A stretch of DNA of 64,000 nt from Nocardia sp. CDC159 (GCF_023740735.1 NZ_JAMRXH010000002.1:558001-622000), one strand, 5' to 3'; positions 18,921 through 26,904 are shown, numbered from the stretch's first letter. Numbers and translations are program-made. The notes: generated by a model from the letters alone, not told the origin.

Positions 18921-20270
18921 ATGACATCGGTCGAGCCGCGACAGGTCTCCGGGGGCGAGCACGAATACGGCCATCTCGAGGAGTTCCGCACCGATCCGAT
19001 CGCCCTCATGAACCGAGTGCGCGCCGAATGCGGTGACGTCGGCTCCTTCCGCCTGGCCGATCGCGACGTAATCCTGCTGACCGGGGCCGAGGCCAACGAA
19101 TTCTTCTTCCGCGCGGCCGACGAGGAGCTGGATCAGAGCGCGGCCTATCCGTTCATGAAACCGATCTTCGGCGCGGGCGTGGTGTTCGATGCCAGTCCGG
19201 AGCGCCGCAAGGAGATGCTGCACAATCAGGCGCTGCGCGGGGAACATATGCGCGGACATGCGGAAACCATTGCGCGCGAGGTGGATCGGATGCTCGCCCG
19301 CTGGGGCGACGCGGGCGAGATCGACCTGCTGGAGTTCTTCGCCGAGTTGACCATCTACACCTCCTCGGCCTGTCTGATCGGCGTGAAGTTCCGCGACGAA
19401 CTCGACGCCCGGTTCGCGCGGCTGTACCACGAGCTCGAACGCGGCACCGACGCGCTGTGCTACGTCGATCCCTACGCACCCATCGAGAGCTTCCGCCGTC
19501 GCGACGCCGCCCGCGGCGAGCTGGTGCGGCTGGTGCGGGAGATCATGGACCGGCGCATCGCCGATCCCCCTGCGCGCCGGGCGGATCGGGACATGCTCGA
19601 CGTGCTGGTGTCCATCCGCGACGAGCACGACGTGCCGCGCTTCTCGGCGAGCGAGATCACCGGCATCTTCATCTCGATGATGTTCGCCGGGCACCACACC
19701 ACCTCGGGCACCGCGGCCTGGACCATCATCGAATTGCTGCGCCACCCCGAAATACTGACGCGGGTGATCGCCGAGCTGGACGAGCGCTACGCCGATGGGC
19801 AGGACGTGAGTTTCCATGCGCTGCGCCGGATTCCGCATCTGGAGGCGGTGCTCAAGGAAACGCTGCGGCTGCATCCGCCGCTGATCGTTCTCATGCGGGT
19901 GGCGCGTGCCGAGTTCGAGGTGTGCGGAAACCGCATCGCCCCGGGCGATCTGGTGGCGACCAGCCCGGCGGTGTCGAATCGCATCGCCGCCGACTTCCCG
20001 GATCCGGACCGCTTCGATCCGGGCCGCTACCTCGACCCGAATCAGCAGGATCTGCTCAACCGCTGGACCTGGATTCCCTTCGGCGCGGGGCGGCACCGCT
20101 GCGTCGGCGCGGCCTTCGCCCTCATGCAGCTGAAGGCCATCTTCTCGATTTTGTTGCGGGACTGGGAATTCGAGCTGGCGCAGCCGGCCGGCAGCTACCG
20201 CAACGACCACTCCAAGATGGTGGTCCAGTTGCAGCAGCCGTGTGCGGTGCGCTACCGCCGCCGGAGATAG
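18921..20270 (+). CDS. cyp51: Sterol 14-alpha-demethylase, CYP51
   Basis: 449 residues and colinear with M. tuberculosis CYP51 (Rv0764c) without gaps at key sites: Tyr76 in YPFMKPIFGAGVVFD (CYP51 B-C signature), FAGHHTTSG in the I helix with His259, ETLR at 313-316 and heme Cys394 in FGAGRHRCVG. Removes the 14-alpha methyl of sterols such as lanosterol in the homologue; the natural bacterial substrate is debated. ATG 18921 has GGGAGG 7 nt upstream and gives the homologue's N terminus; a leaderless in-frame GTG at 18879 would add 14 residues. The ferredoxin partner lies at 6249-6440 instead of next door. Stop abuts the stop of gpx. Confidence 0.97.
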   Translation: MTSVEPRQVSGGEHEYGHLEEFRTDPIALMNRVRAECGDVGSFRLADRDVILLTGAEANEFFFRAADEELDQSAAYPFMKPIFGAGVVFDASPERRKEMLHNQALRGEHMRGHAETIAREVDRMLARWGDAGEIDLLEFFAELTIYTSSACLIGVKFRDELDARFARLYHELERGTDALCYVDPYAPIESFRRRDAARGELVRLVREIMDRRIADPPARRADRDMLDVLVSIRDEHDVPRFSASEITGIFISMMFAGHHTTSGTAAWTIIELLRHPEILTRVIAELDERYADGQDVSFHALRRIPHLEAVLKETLRLHPPLIVLMRVARAEFEVCGNRIAPGDLVATSPAVSNRIAADFPDPDRFDPGRYLDPNQQDLLNRWTWIPFGAGRHRCVGAAFALMQLKAIFSILLRDWEFELAQPAGSYRNDHSKMVVQLQQPCAVRYRRRR

Positions 20271-20756
20271 TTACAGCACGGATTCGATGGCCGAGACCAC
20301 CGCCGGATCCTTGGGCTCGGTACGCGGCCGGAACCGGGCGACGACCTTGCCGTCCCGGTCGACGAGGAACTTCTCGAAGTTCCACTGGATGGCACCGGCC
20401 TCGCCCTCCGCGTCGACGGTCCGCACCAGCTCCCGATACAGCGGATGCCGTCCGTCGCCGTTCACCTCGACCTTCTCCAGCAACGGGAAGTCCACGCCGT
20501 AGGTGGTCGAGCAGAACTGCTGGATCTCCTCGGCCGAGCCCGGCTCCTGACCCATGAACTGGTTGCACGGCACGCCGATCACGCTGAAACCGCGCGGGCC
20601 ATAGGTCTGCTGCAGTTCGACCAGGCCGGTGTACTGCGGGGTGAGGCCGCATTTGGAGGCCACGTTGACCACCAGCAGCACCTTGTCCCCGGCCAGGTCG
20701 GCGAGGGTGGTGGACTCGTCGGAAAGGGTGCGTACGGGAATGTCGCGAATGCTCAC
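20271..20756 (-). CDS. Glutathione-peroxidase-family thiol peroxidase
   Basis: 161 residues from GTG 20756. Catalytic tetrad of the GPx fold is present: Cys36 in NVASKCGLTP, Gln70 in FMGQEPG, Trp125 and Asn126 in WNFEKF. Actinobacteria lack glutathione, so thioredoxin or mycothiol is the likelier reductant; Cys64 (VPCNQ) and Cys82 are possible resolving residues. GTG 20756 is preferred to ATG 20768 because TATGAT, a strong -10, overlaps that ATG and ends 7 nt before the GTG. Reduces hydrogen peroxide or lipid hydroperoxides in the cytosol. Confidence 0.9.
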   Translation of the reverse strand: MSIRDIPVRTLSDESTTLADLAGDKVLLVVNVASKCGLTPQYTGLVELQQTYGPRGFSVIGVPCNQFMGQEPGSAEEIQQFCSTTYGVDFPLLEKVEVNGDGRHPLYRELVRTVDAEGEAGAIQWNFEKFLVDRDGKVVARFRPRTEPKDPAVVSAIESVL

Positions 20757-20763
20757 GATCGCG

Positions 20764-20769
20764 ATCATA
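20764..20769 (-). promoter_or_regulatory. -10 element of the gpx promoter (leaderless)
   Basis: TATGAT on the minus strand, 7 nt upstream of GTG 20756. The spacing places the transcription start on the start codon. The upstream in-frame ATG lies inside this hexamer and therefore could not be in the mRNA from this promoter. Confidence 0.55.
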
Positions 20770-20821
20770 GGACGATCACGGCTCCCGCCCCGGTTGTGCG
20801 ATCTTACGAATATCCGGGAAG

Positions 20822-20835
20822 TGAAACGTGTTCTA
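20822..20835. promoter_or_regulatory. KstR-like operator, distal site of the GMC oxidoreductase gene
   Basis: TGAAACGTGTTCTA matches TnnAACnnGTTnnA at every fixed position. It lies 107 bp before the GMC oxidoreductase ATG and 53 bp beyond the gpx -10, so it could also influence gpx. Confidence 0.62.
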
Positions 20836-20889
20836 CATCTACCACCGGGCGATGGACCGTCGCGGCGAAGCTCGCATCTTCACCAAGAT

Positions 20890-20903
20890 TAGAACTTGTT
20901 CTA
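20890..20903. promoter_or_regulatory. KstR-like operator, proximal site of the GMC oxidoreductase gene
   Basis: TAGAACTTGTTCTA is a full match to TnnAACnnGTTnnA and nearly a perfect palindrome (TAGAAC/GTTCTA with TT centre). It lies 40 bp before the ATG and 68 bp from the distal site, a spacing that would allow two dimers to act together. Confidence 0.66.
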
Positions 20904-20942
20904 CAGTGAATCCGGGATCACTTCGAGGATGAGGTAGCGAGT

Positions 20943-22571
20943 ATGACCGACCGCAGCGTGGACACCAGCGAGGCCGATTACATCGTCGTGGGCGCGGGCA
21001 GCGCCGGTGCCACCGTCGCGGGGCGGCTGGTCGAGCGCGGTGCGCGCGTCATCCTGATCGAGGCGGGGCGCAAGGACGACTCCCGGCTGGTGACCGTGCC
21101 CGGCATGATCACCATGGTCCATACGGTCCCGCAGCTGAAGCGGCGGGTGACCTGGAAACAGTTCTCGGTCCCGCAGAAGCACGCCAACGATCGGCTGATC
21201 CCGATGACCCGCGGCAAGGTGCTCGGCGGGTCCAGCTCGGTCAACGGCATGCTGTTCGTGCGCGGCAACCGGGCCAACTTCGACTCCTGGGCGGCGGAGG
21301 GCTGCACCGGCTGGAGCTATGCCGACGTACTACCGGCCTATAGGCGCCTGGAGAACTGGGAGGGCGGGGCCAGCGAATTGCGCGGCGCCGGTGGGCCGAT
21401 CGAGGTGACCCGCCAGCGCGAGCTCACCCCGATCGCCGAGCAGTTCATGACGGCCGCGGCCGAGACCCTCGGGGTGCCGACCATCGCCGACTACAACGGC
21501 GAATCCCAGGAGGGCATAAGCGTCTTCCAACAGAGCGTGCGGGACGGGTTGCGCTACAGCTCTTCTCGCGGCTTCATCACCAATCGGCCGAATTCCGGGC
21601 TGAAGGTGGTCACGGGCGCGCACGTGGCGCGAGTCGTCATCGAGAACGGGCGGGCGACCGGGGTCGAGGTGATCGAGAAGTCGGGGCGGCGGATCATCCG
21701 CGCGGCACGGGAGGTCGTGGTGTCGGCGGGTGTGATCGGTTCGGCGCAGCTCCTCATGCTGTCGGGGGTGGGCCCGGCCGGGCAGCTGCGCGAGCTGGGG
21801 ATCGATGTGCACACCGACCTGCCGGTCGGCCAGAATCTGCACGATCACCTGTTCGTGCCGATGACGTTCCTGTCCCGCAAGGCCGTACACCGCGGCATCC
21901 CTTCGCATTTCGCGGCGGGACTGCTGCGCGAGCTGGCCCGGCCGGGCGGGTCCTGGTTCGGCCGCACCGTCTTCGAGGCGGTCGGCTTCGTGAAAACCTC
22001 TTTCGCCCAGGGCATTCCGGATATGCAGATCCACACGCTGCCGTGGAACTATCCGGTGCCCAACCAGGACGAGGACAAGCTGCACATGGTCGACCGGCGC
22101 GCGGGCTTCACCATCTTCCCCACGCTCATCTATCCCCGCAGCCGCGGCGAACTGCGCCTGGCCTCGGCCGATCCGCTCGACTGCCCGCTGATCGATCCGG
22201 GCTACCTGTCCGATCCGGCCGATACCGAATTCCTCGTCGAGGGCATCCGGATGATCCGCGAAATCATGGCGAACAAGTCCATCGCGGGCGATATCACCGA
22301 GGAATTCACCCCGGGTCCCGCCTACCGCGACGAGACCAACCTGCGCCGGGAACTGCCCAACCGCGTGCATTCGGTCTACCACCCCGTCGGCACCTGCCGA
22401 ATGGGCGTCGACGAGCGGGCGGTCGTCGACCCGCAATTGCGCGTGCGCGGCATCGAGGGCCTGCGGGTCGCCGACGCCTCGATCATGCCGAGCATCACCG
22501 GCGGCAATACCAATGCGCCGTGCTACATGATCGGGGAGAAGGCCGCGGAGTTCATCACCGCCGCCGGGTAG
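20943..22571 (+). CDS. GMC-family FAD oxidoreductase (choline-dehydrogenase-like)
   Basis: 542 residues. FAD motif YIVVGAGSAGATVAGRLVERG at 13-34 (GxGxxG plus the ILIEAG end of beta2), GMC signature 1 TRGKVLGGSSSVNGMLFVRGN, signature 2 VVVSAGVIGSAQLLMLSGVGP, and C-terminal HPVGTCRMG and GGNTNAPCYMIGEKAA carrying the active His/Asn pair. Oxidises a primary or secondary alcohol; substrate unknown. GAGGTAG precedes the ATG. Two KstR-like sites upstream tie it to steroid or lipid catabolism. It is followed by a repeat region and appears to be a single-gene transcript. Confidence 0.9.
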   Translation: MTDRSVDTSEADYIVVGAGSAGATVAGRLVERGARVILIEAGRKDDSRLVTVPGMITMVHTVPQLKRRVTWKQFSVPQKHANDRLIPMTRGKVLGGSSSVNGMLFVRGNRANFDSWAAEGCTGWSYADVLPAYRRLENWEGGASELRGAGGPIEVTRQRELTPIAEQFMTAAAETLGVPTIADYNGESQEGISVFQQSVRDGLRYSSSRGFITNRPNSGLKVVTGAHVARVVIENGRATGVEVIEKSGRRIIRAAREVVVSAGVIGSAQLLMLSGVGPAGQLRELGIDVHTDLPVGQNLHDHLFVPMTFLSRKAVHRGIPSHFAAGLLRELARPGGSWFGRTVFEAVGFVKTSFAQGIPDMQIHTLPWNYPVPNQDEDKLHMVDRRAGFTIFPTLIYPRSRGELRLASADPLDCPLIDPGYLSDPADTEFLVEGIRMIREIMANKSIAGDITEEFTPGPAYRDETNLRRELPNRVHSVYHPVGTCRMGVDERAVVDPQLRVRGIEGLRVADASIMPSITGGNTNAPCYMIGEKAAEFITAAG

Positions 22572-22634
22572 GCCACAGCCGTCCTTCTCTTCCCGGGGCG
22601 TCGGCCCCCACGCCCGGCGGCCCGGGAGTTTCAC

Positions 22635-22782
22635 CCCCTGTTCCCGGCAAGCCCGGATATCCCCTGTTCCCGGCACACCCGGATGCCCCCTGTTCCCGGC
22701 ACACCCGGATGCCCCCTGTTCCCGGCACACCCGGATGCCCCCTGTTCCCGGCACACCCGGATATCCCCTGTTCCCGGCACGC
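22635..22782. repeat. 26-bp tandem repeat, about 5.7 copies
   Basis: Unit CCCCTGTTCCCGGCACACCC plus GGATGC (or GGATAT), starting at 22635, 22661, 22687, 22713, 22739 and 22765; copies 2-4 are identical, copy 1 has AAG for CAC and the last is cut short. There are no unique spacers, so it is not a CRISPR. Each unit contains GTTCCCGGC, the left arm of the stem-loop at 22769-22797, so the array looks like serial duplication of one hairpin arm. It fills the gap between the GMC oxidoreductase stop and the rho leader. Confidence 0.9.
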
Positions 22783-22797
22783 TTTTCGCCGGGAACA
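22769..22797. repeat. Stem-loop element with 9-nt loop (copy A)
   Basis: Perfect 10-bp arms TGTTCCCGGC / GCCGGGAACA around the loop ACGCTTTTC (GAAAAGCGT on the minus strand). A second copy with the same loop but different stem bases is at 48334-48374. It is not followed by a U-run on either strand, so it is not a standard intrinsic terminator, though it may attenuate or protect mRNA. Confidence 0.85.
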
Positions 22798-23012
22798 AAT
22801 CGGGGGGATTGCGCGTTGAATGAGCTGTCGCTAACGTAGGCGATGTTCTTCGACTTGTGGACGCAGGTGACAAGGTCCCGCCCACAGGTTCTTCATCCGG
22901 TCGCTCGGGTAGTTGCACTCGTTACCGGTACGACCCGGATCTCTCGCCCGCGGCATGCGCCGCACTCACGGCATTCGCCGTACCCACGAAATTTCCCGGA
23001 GGGGGAAACACC
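22798..23012 (+). other. Putative 5' leader and promoter region of the short rho gene
   Basis: 215 bp without a convincing gene, less GC-rich than surrounding coding DNA. It holds several pyrimidine-rich runs (for example TTCTTCATCC near 22889) and ends in a strong ribosome binding site, GGAGGGGGA, 6-7 nt before ATG 23013. rho genes are often autoregulated through C-rich leaders, so a Rho-sensitive leader is possible. No clear -35/-10 pair was found. Confidence 0.35.
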
Positions 23013-24155
23013 ATGAAAGACAATACAATCCAACAGGAAACCGGTACGGCGACCGCCGTCGCCGGAATCCTCGACATCACCGACAACCACGCCGCGCTGC
23101 GCACCGACGGCTATCTACCCGGTCCGGACGACGCGCATGTGCCGATGCGGTTGATCCGCGACTACGGCCTGCGCCGCGGCGATTCCGTCGCCGGTGCCAT
23201 CGGTCCCAGACGCGACGGGGTGCGGTTCGCCCCGCTGATCCGGGTCGACACCGTCAACGGCCTGTCCCCCGAACAGGCCCGCAAGCGCCCGCATTTCGCC
23301 GATTTGACCCCGATCTACCCGCGTGAGCGACTGCGCCTGGAGACCGAACCGCACGAACTGACCACGCGCATCACCGATCTCGTGATGCCGATCGGCAAGG
23401 GTCAGCGCGCGCTCGTCGTCGCACCGCCCAAGGCGGGCAAAACCTCGGTGCTGCAATCGATCGCGCACGGCATCGCCAAGAACCACCCCGAATGCCAGCT
23501 GATGCTGGTGCTGGTCGGCGAGCGCCCCGAGGAGGTCACCGACCTGACCCGGGCCGTCCCCGCCGATATCGCCGCCGCCACCTTCGACCGCCCGCCGCGC
23601 GACCACGTCGCGGTCGCCGAGCTGGCCGTCGAACATGCCAAACGCCTGGCCGAAATGGGCCGCGACGTGGTCGTACTGCTGGACTCGCTGACCCGCCTGG
23701 CCCGCGCCTACAACCTGGCCACCCCGGCCTCCGGCCGCATCCTGTCCGGCGGTGTGGACGCCGCCGCGCTGGCCCCGCCCAAGAAATTCCTCGGCGCCGC
23801 ACGCAATTTCGAGAACGGCGGTTCGCTCACCATCATCGCCTCCGCGCTGGTGGAGACGGGCTCGGTGGCCGACAACGTGATCTTCGAGGAGTACAAGGGC
23901 ACCGGCAATGCCGAGCTCAAACTCGATCGCGGCATCGCCGACCATCGCATCTTCCCGGCCGTCGACGTCGGCCGCTCCAGCACCCGCCGCGACGAACTGC
24001 TGCTCGACCCCGCGGAGCTGGCCGCGGTGGAGTCCATGCGACGCACGCTGGCGGGCCGTGAACCGCAGCAGGCCCTCGAGCTGCTGCTGACCGGTCTGCG
24101 CGGCACCGGGACCAACGCGGAATTCCTGCACAACATCCGCTCCGCGAGCCGATGA
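23013..24155 (+). CDS. rho: Short transcription termination factor Rho (N-terminally reduced)
   Basis: 380 residues. Cold-shock/RNA-binding domain at about 14-62 with GYLPGPDDAHV; catalytic core with Walker A PPKAGKTS at 138-145, Walker B VVVLLD at 219-224, LSGGVDAAALAPPKKFLGAARN as secondary RNA-binding and Q/R-loop region, and arginine-finger region GRSSTRRDELL at 320-330. It lacks the helical N-terminal domain and the long acidic/basic insertion of the usual roughly 600-residue actinobacterial Rho, so it is probably a paralogue. Motor residues look intact. ATG chosen for its GGAGGGGGA site. The adjacent genes are unrelated. Confidence 0.92.
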   Translation: MKDNTIQQETGTATAVAGILDITDNHAALRTDGYLPGPDDAHVPMRLIRDYGLRRGDSVAGAIGPRRDGVRFAPLIRVDTVNGLSPEQARKRPHFADLTPIYPRERLRLETEPHELTTRITDLVMPIGKGQRALVVAPPKAGKTSVLQSIAHGIAKNHPECQLMLVLVGERPEEVTDLTRAVPADIAAATFDRPPRDHVAVAELAVEHAKRLAEMGRDVVVLLDSLTRLARAYNLATPASGRILSGGVDAAALAPPKKFLGAARNFENGGSLTIIASALVETGSVADNVIFEEYKGTGNAELKLDRGIADHRIFPAVDVGRSSTRRDELLLDPAELAAVESMRRTLAGREPQQALELLLTGLRGTGTNAEFLHNIRSASR

Positions 24156-24241
24156 TCTCTGCGTCCGGTTCCTCCCGTTACTCTGGTCCGGTGGTCGGCA
24201 CCGAGTAGACCGTGCCGATCTGGCTCGATCTGGAGGTTTTC

Positions 24242-24280
24242 GTGAGACTGCCGGTCCAATCGACTCGTGGTTCTCTGTGA
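24242..24280 (+). CDS. 12-codon upstream ORF coupled to lutC
   Basis: GTG 24242 preceded by GGAGG at 24232-24236 (5-nt spacing) encodes VRLPVQSTRGSL and stops at TGA 24278-24280, overlapping the GTG start of the LUD-domain gene (24277) as GTGA. The downstream start has no ribosome binding site of its own, so translation probably reaches it through this mini-ORF. Confidence 0.45.
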   Translation: MRLPVQSTRGSL

Positions 24281-24912
24281 CCGGGCGGGAGGAGATGCTG
24301 CGCCGGGTGCGTGACGCCCTGAAGGCGCTGCCCGACGACGAGCGCACGGTCACCCTCGGCCGCCATCGGCGCCCCAACCCCGAGCTGGACCCGCAGGCCC
24401 GCGCCGAACTGGTCGACATGTTCGCCGAACGCGTGAAAAACGATGGCGCTCAGGTCGTCCGGGTTTCCGAGGACGGTATCGCCGAGGCCGTCACCGAGGC
24501 GCTGACCACCCAGGACATCGGCTCGGTGGTGGCACCGGAGGGGCTGCCACTGGACTGGCTCACCGCCTGGGCGGAGGCGGACGGCCATCGGGTCGTGGCC
24601 GATCATCCACTGGTCGGCGACACTCCCGACGCCGTGGTGACCGGATGCGCGGGCGCGGTCGTCGAGCCCGCGACCGTCGTCCTGGACGGCGGTCCCGGCC
24701 AGGGCCGGGCCTCGATGCTGGCCCCCGGCTGTCATATCTGCGTGGTGCGCGCCGCACAGGTCGAACCCGCACTGCCCGACGTCCTCGACAAACTCGATTC
24801 CCGCCGCCCGATCACCTGGTTCCGTGGACCGTCGGCCGCTCCGGACGACGAACTCGTTCCGGTCCCGACCGGACAGGGCCCGCGGCATCTGGTCATCGTC
24901 ATCGTGGAGTGA
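24277..24912 (+). CDS. lutC: LutC/YkgG family protein (LUD domain), orphan
   Basis: 211 residues. N-terminal GREEMLRRVRDALK is the typical LutC opening, and C-terminal WFRGPSAAPDDELVPVPTGQGPRHLVIVIVE retains the GPS...D.EL...GVHGP-like signature of the LUD superfamily (NagB/RpiA/CoA-transferase-like fold). LutC normally works with the iron-sulfur proteins LutA and LutB in L-lactate oxidation, but neither gene is next to it here. Start GTG 24277 keeps the family N terminus; ATG 24295 is an alternative with a GGGAGG too close to use. Probable co-factor for an operon elsewhere, or a repurposed copy. Confidence 0.82.
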   Translation: MTGREEMLRRVRDALKALPDDERTVTLGRHRRPNPELDPQARAELVDMFAERVKNDGAQVVRVSEDGIAEAVTEALTTQDIGSVVAPEGLPLDWLTAWAEADGHRVVADHPLVGDTPDAVVTGCAGAVVEPATVVLDGGPGQGRASMLAPGCHICVVRAAQVEPALPDVLDKLDSRRPITWFRGPSAAPDDELVPVPTGQGPRHLVIVIVE

Positions 24913-25104
24913 CCGCAAGCGCTCGTTAAGTCCTCGGCAAGCGCCCCGGGGCATCGTTGCCGTACATCGGACGATGCCCGTCTACGAGGGGTGGCGGGCT
25001 CGTCCGATCCCCCGCCGTTGTCACCTTGTGATCATGGTCTCCGGCGTGTCCGGCGGTCTCGAGGAATGATGGTGATAAGTGCGCCGAGGAGATTGTGAGC
25101 GACG

Positions 25105-25164
25105 ATGGAAACCGTGGTCGTCTTCGTACTGGCCTGCCTGCTCTACTGGTGGGGTCTGCTCTAG
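25105..25164 (+). CDS. Possible 19-residue hydrophobic micropeptide
   Basis: ATG 25105 to TAG 25162-25164 encodes METVVVFVLACLLYWWGLL, long enough for one membrane span and ending in aromatic residues. GAGGAG is present upstream but 13 nt away, which is far for initiation. It could equally be chance in a 322-bp spacer, so only the pattern is reported. Confidence 0.25.
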   Translation: METVVVFVLACLLYWWGLL

Positions 25165-25192
25165 TCCGACCGGCCGTCCCGGCAACGACCGC

Positions 25193-25219
25193 GCGCCCCG
25201 GCCGGATCGGCCGGGGCGC
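25193..25219. terminator. GC-rich hairpin downstream of the MFS gene
   Basis: Perfect 12-bp stem GCGCCCCGGCCG / CGGCCGGGGCGC with a 3-nt loop, 16 bp beyond the stop of the minus-strand exporter. U-tracts are weak on both sides, but actinobacterial terminators often lack them, and the location fits termination of the exporter mRNA. Confidence 0.6.
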
Positions 25220-25234
25220 AACGGCTTTCGATTT

Positions 25235-26749
25235 TCAGTCGATACCGACCAACTCGTCCGTACCCGCCGACTCCGGATCGGCCGCGGTCGGTCGGGCGTT
25301 GCGCATCAGCAGGACCGCCAGCACCGTCGCGGCGAGCGCGCCCACCGCGCCGACCGTGAAGGCGGCCGACATTCCGGAGGTGAAGGCCTCCCGTGCCGCC
25401 GCGATGATCCCACCGTCGCCGGTGCCCAACGCACCCGCGATGGACTCCCGGGCGGCCGCGGGCACCGAGCCCGGCATCTCGTCGGAATAGGTACCGGCCA
25501 GGATCGCGCCCAGCACCGCCACGCCCAGCGCACCACCGGTCTGCTGCAGGGTGTCGTTGAGCGCCGAACCAACACCGGCGTGCTCGGTGGGCACGGCACT
25601 CATCAGGGCCCCGATGGCCGCGGGCATGGCCAGGCCGCCGCCCGCGCCGAGCAGGGCCATCGCCAGGGCGGGCAGCCAGAAGCCCGCATCCGAATCGAGC
25701 AGGGCCAGCACCGCGAACCCGGCCGCCACGACCACCAGTCCGCCGATCACGACCGGCTTGGGGCCGAACCGGCCCACCAGGATGGAGCCGATCGCATTGG
25801 CGGCCAGCAGTGCCACCGCCATCGGCGTGAAGGCCAGGGCCGTGGACATCGGCGAATAGCCCAGCACGAACTGCAGATACTGGGTGAGCACCAGCACCAG
25901 GCCGCCGTTGGCGAAGGTGACCAGCACCAGCGAGAAGCTGGATCCGGTGAAGGTCCGGTCGCGGAACAGCCCCAGCGGAATCATCGGCGAATCGGTCATC
26001 AGCTCGCGAATCACGAAGCCGCCCAGTGCGAGTGCCGCAACCATCAGGGCGAACGGCGTGCCGCCGCCGGTCCAGCCGTGCAGCGGGACCGAGATGATGG
26101 CCCACACCAGCGCGGTCACACCCACGACCGACAGTGCGGTGCCCGGGTAGTCCGGCTTGCGCCAGGGCGCCCTCGACTCCGGCATCAGCGCCAGCGCGGC
26201 CACGATGGCCACCGCCGCGACGGGCACGTTCATCAGGAATACCGAACCCCACCAGAAGTGGTCGAGCAGCACACCGCCGACCACGGGCCCGCCCACCATG
26301 CCGAGGGTCGCGACCGAACCCCAGGCCGCGATGGCCTTGGGCCGCTCGGCATCGTCGAACACGGTGATCAGGATGGACAGCGTGCTGGGCATGATGAGCA
26401 CCCCGCCGATCCCCATCAGCACCCGCCCCGCGATCAGCAGTTCCGGACTGTTCGCATACGCCGCCAGCAGCGAGGCCGCGCCGAATACCGCCAGGCCGAC
26501 GACCATCACCAGCCGCCTGCCGAATCGGTCGGACAGGCTGCCGGAGGTCAGCAGCAGGCCCGCGAACACCAGCAGATAGGCGTCGATGATCCATTGGATC
26601 TGCTGCGCGTCGGCGCCGATATCGGTCGCGATCTGCGGGATCGCCACCGTCAGCACCATATTGTCGACCACCAGCACCAGCGAGCTGAGGCACAGCACGA
26701 TCAGGATGAGCCAGCGGCGCGGATTGCGCGCTGTAGCGATCTCGTCCAT
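25235..26749 (-). CDS. MFS drug exporter, DHA2 family (14 TM)
   Basis: 504 residues of the EmrB/QacA type. DxxxVxVALP-like LVLVVDNMVLTVAIPQI in TM1, loop motif GSLSDRFGRRLVM between TM2 and TM3, and motif C GGPVVGGVLLDHFWWGSVFLMNVPV in TM5. Hydrophobic segments suggest 14 spans. Proton-driven export of amphipathic compounds is the family role. It diverges from a TetR gene across a 155-bp spacer with repeated ACtGTGCGg elements, the usual arrangement for inducible efflux. Confidence 0.93.
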   Translation of the reverse strand: MDEIATARNPRRWLILIVLCLSSLVLVVDNMVLTVAIPQIATDIGADAQQIQWIIDAYLLVFAGLLLTSGSLSDRFGRRLVMVVGLAVFGAASLLAAYANSPELLIAGRVLMGIGGVLIMPSTLSILITVFDDAERPKAIAAWGSVATLGMVGGPVVGGVLLDHFWWGSVFLMNVPVAAVAIVAALALMPESRAPWRKPDYPGTALSVVGVTALVWAIISVPLHGWTGGGTPFALMVAALALGGFVIRELMTDSPMIPLGLFRDRTFTGSSFSLVLVTFANGGLVLVLTQYLQFVLGYSPMSTALAFTPMAVALLAANAIGSILVGRFGPKPVVIGGLVVVAAGFAVLALLDSDAGFWLPALAMALLGAGGGLAMPAAIGALMSAVPTEHAGVGSALNDTLQQTGGALGVAVLGAILAGTYSDEMPGSVPAAARESIAGALGTGDGGIIAAAREAFTSGMSAAFTVGAVGALAATVLAVLLMRNARPTAADPESAGTDELVGID

Positions 26750-26772
26750 CGGAAAACCTTTCCCTCTTCCCT

Positions 26773-26862
26773 CCGCACACTGTGCGGTCCTGTCGAACAC
26801 CGTACGATACAAGTACACTGTGCGCAATAGGTACATCGTTCTACAGGTCGAACAATGTGCGG
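26773..26862. promoter_or_regulatory. Operator region between MFS exporter and its TetR
   Basis: Contains CCGCAC-ACT-GTGCGG (26773-26787, perfect 6-bp arms) and two further related copies, ACACTGTGCGC (26815-26825) and ACAATGTGCGG (26852-26862). Three similar elements in a divergent spacer suggest binding sites of the adjacent TetR protein covering both promoters. Confidence 0.5.
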
Positions 26863-26904
26863 ACGATTCGGTTATGCTGGCCCGCAGAGCGAGAGGAGAC
26901 CGCG

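Noticed and set aside
22635..22782. CRISPR array
   Set aside because: The repeats are directly adjacent with no unique spacers, and no cas gene is present.
22769..22797. Ordinary intrinsic terminator of the GMC gene
   Set aside because: No U-tract on either strand, and the same loop recurs at 48350-48358, which points to a repeated element rather than a simple terminator.
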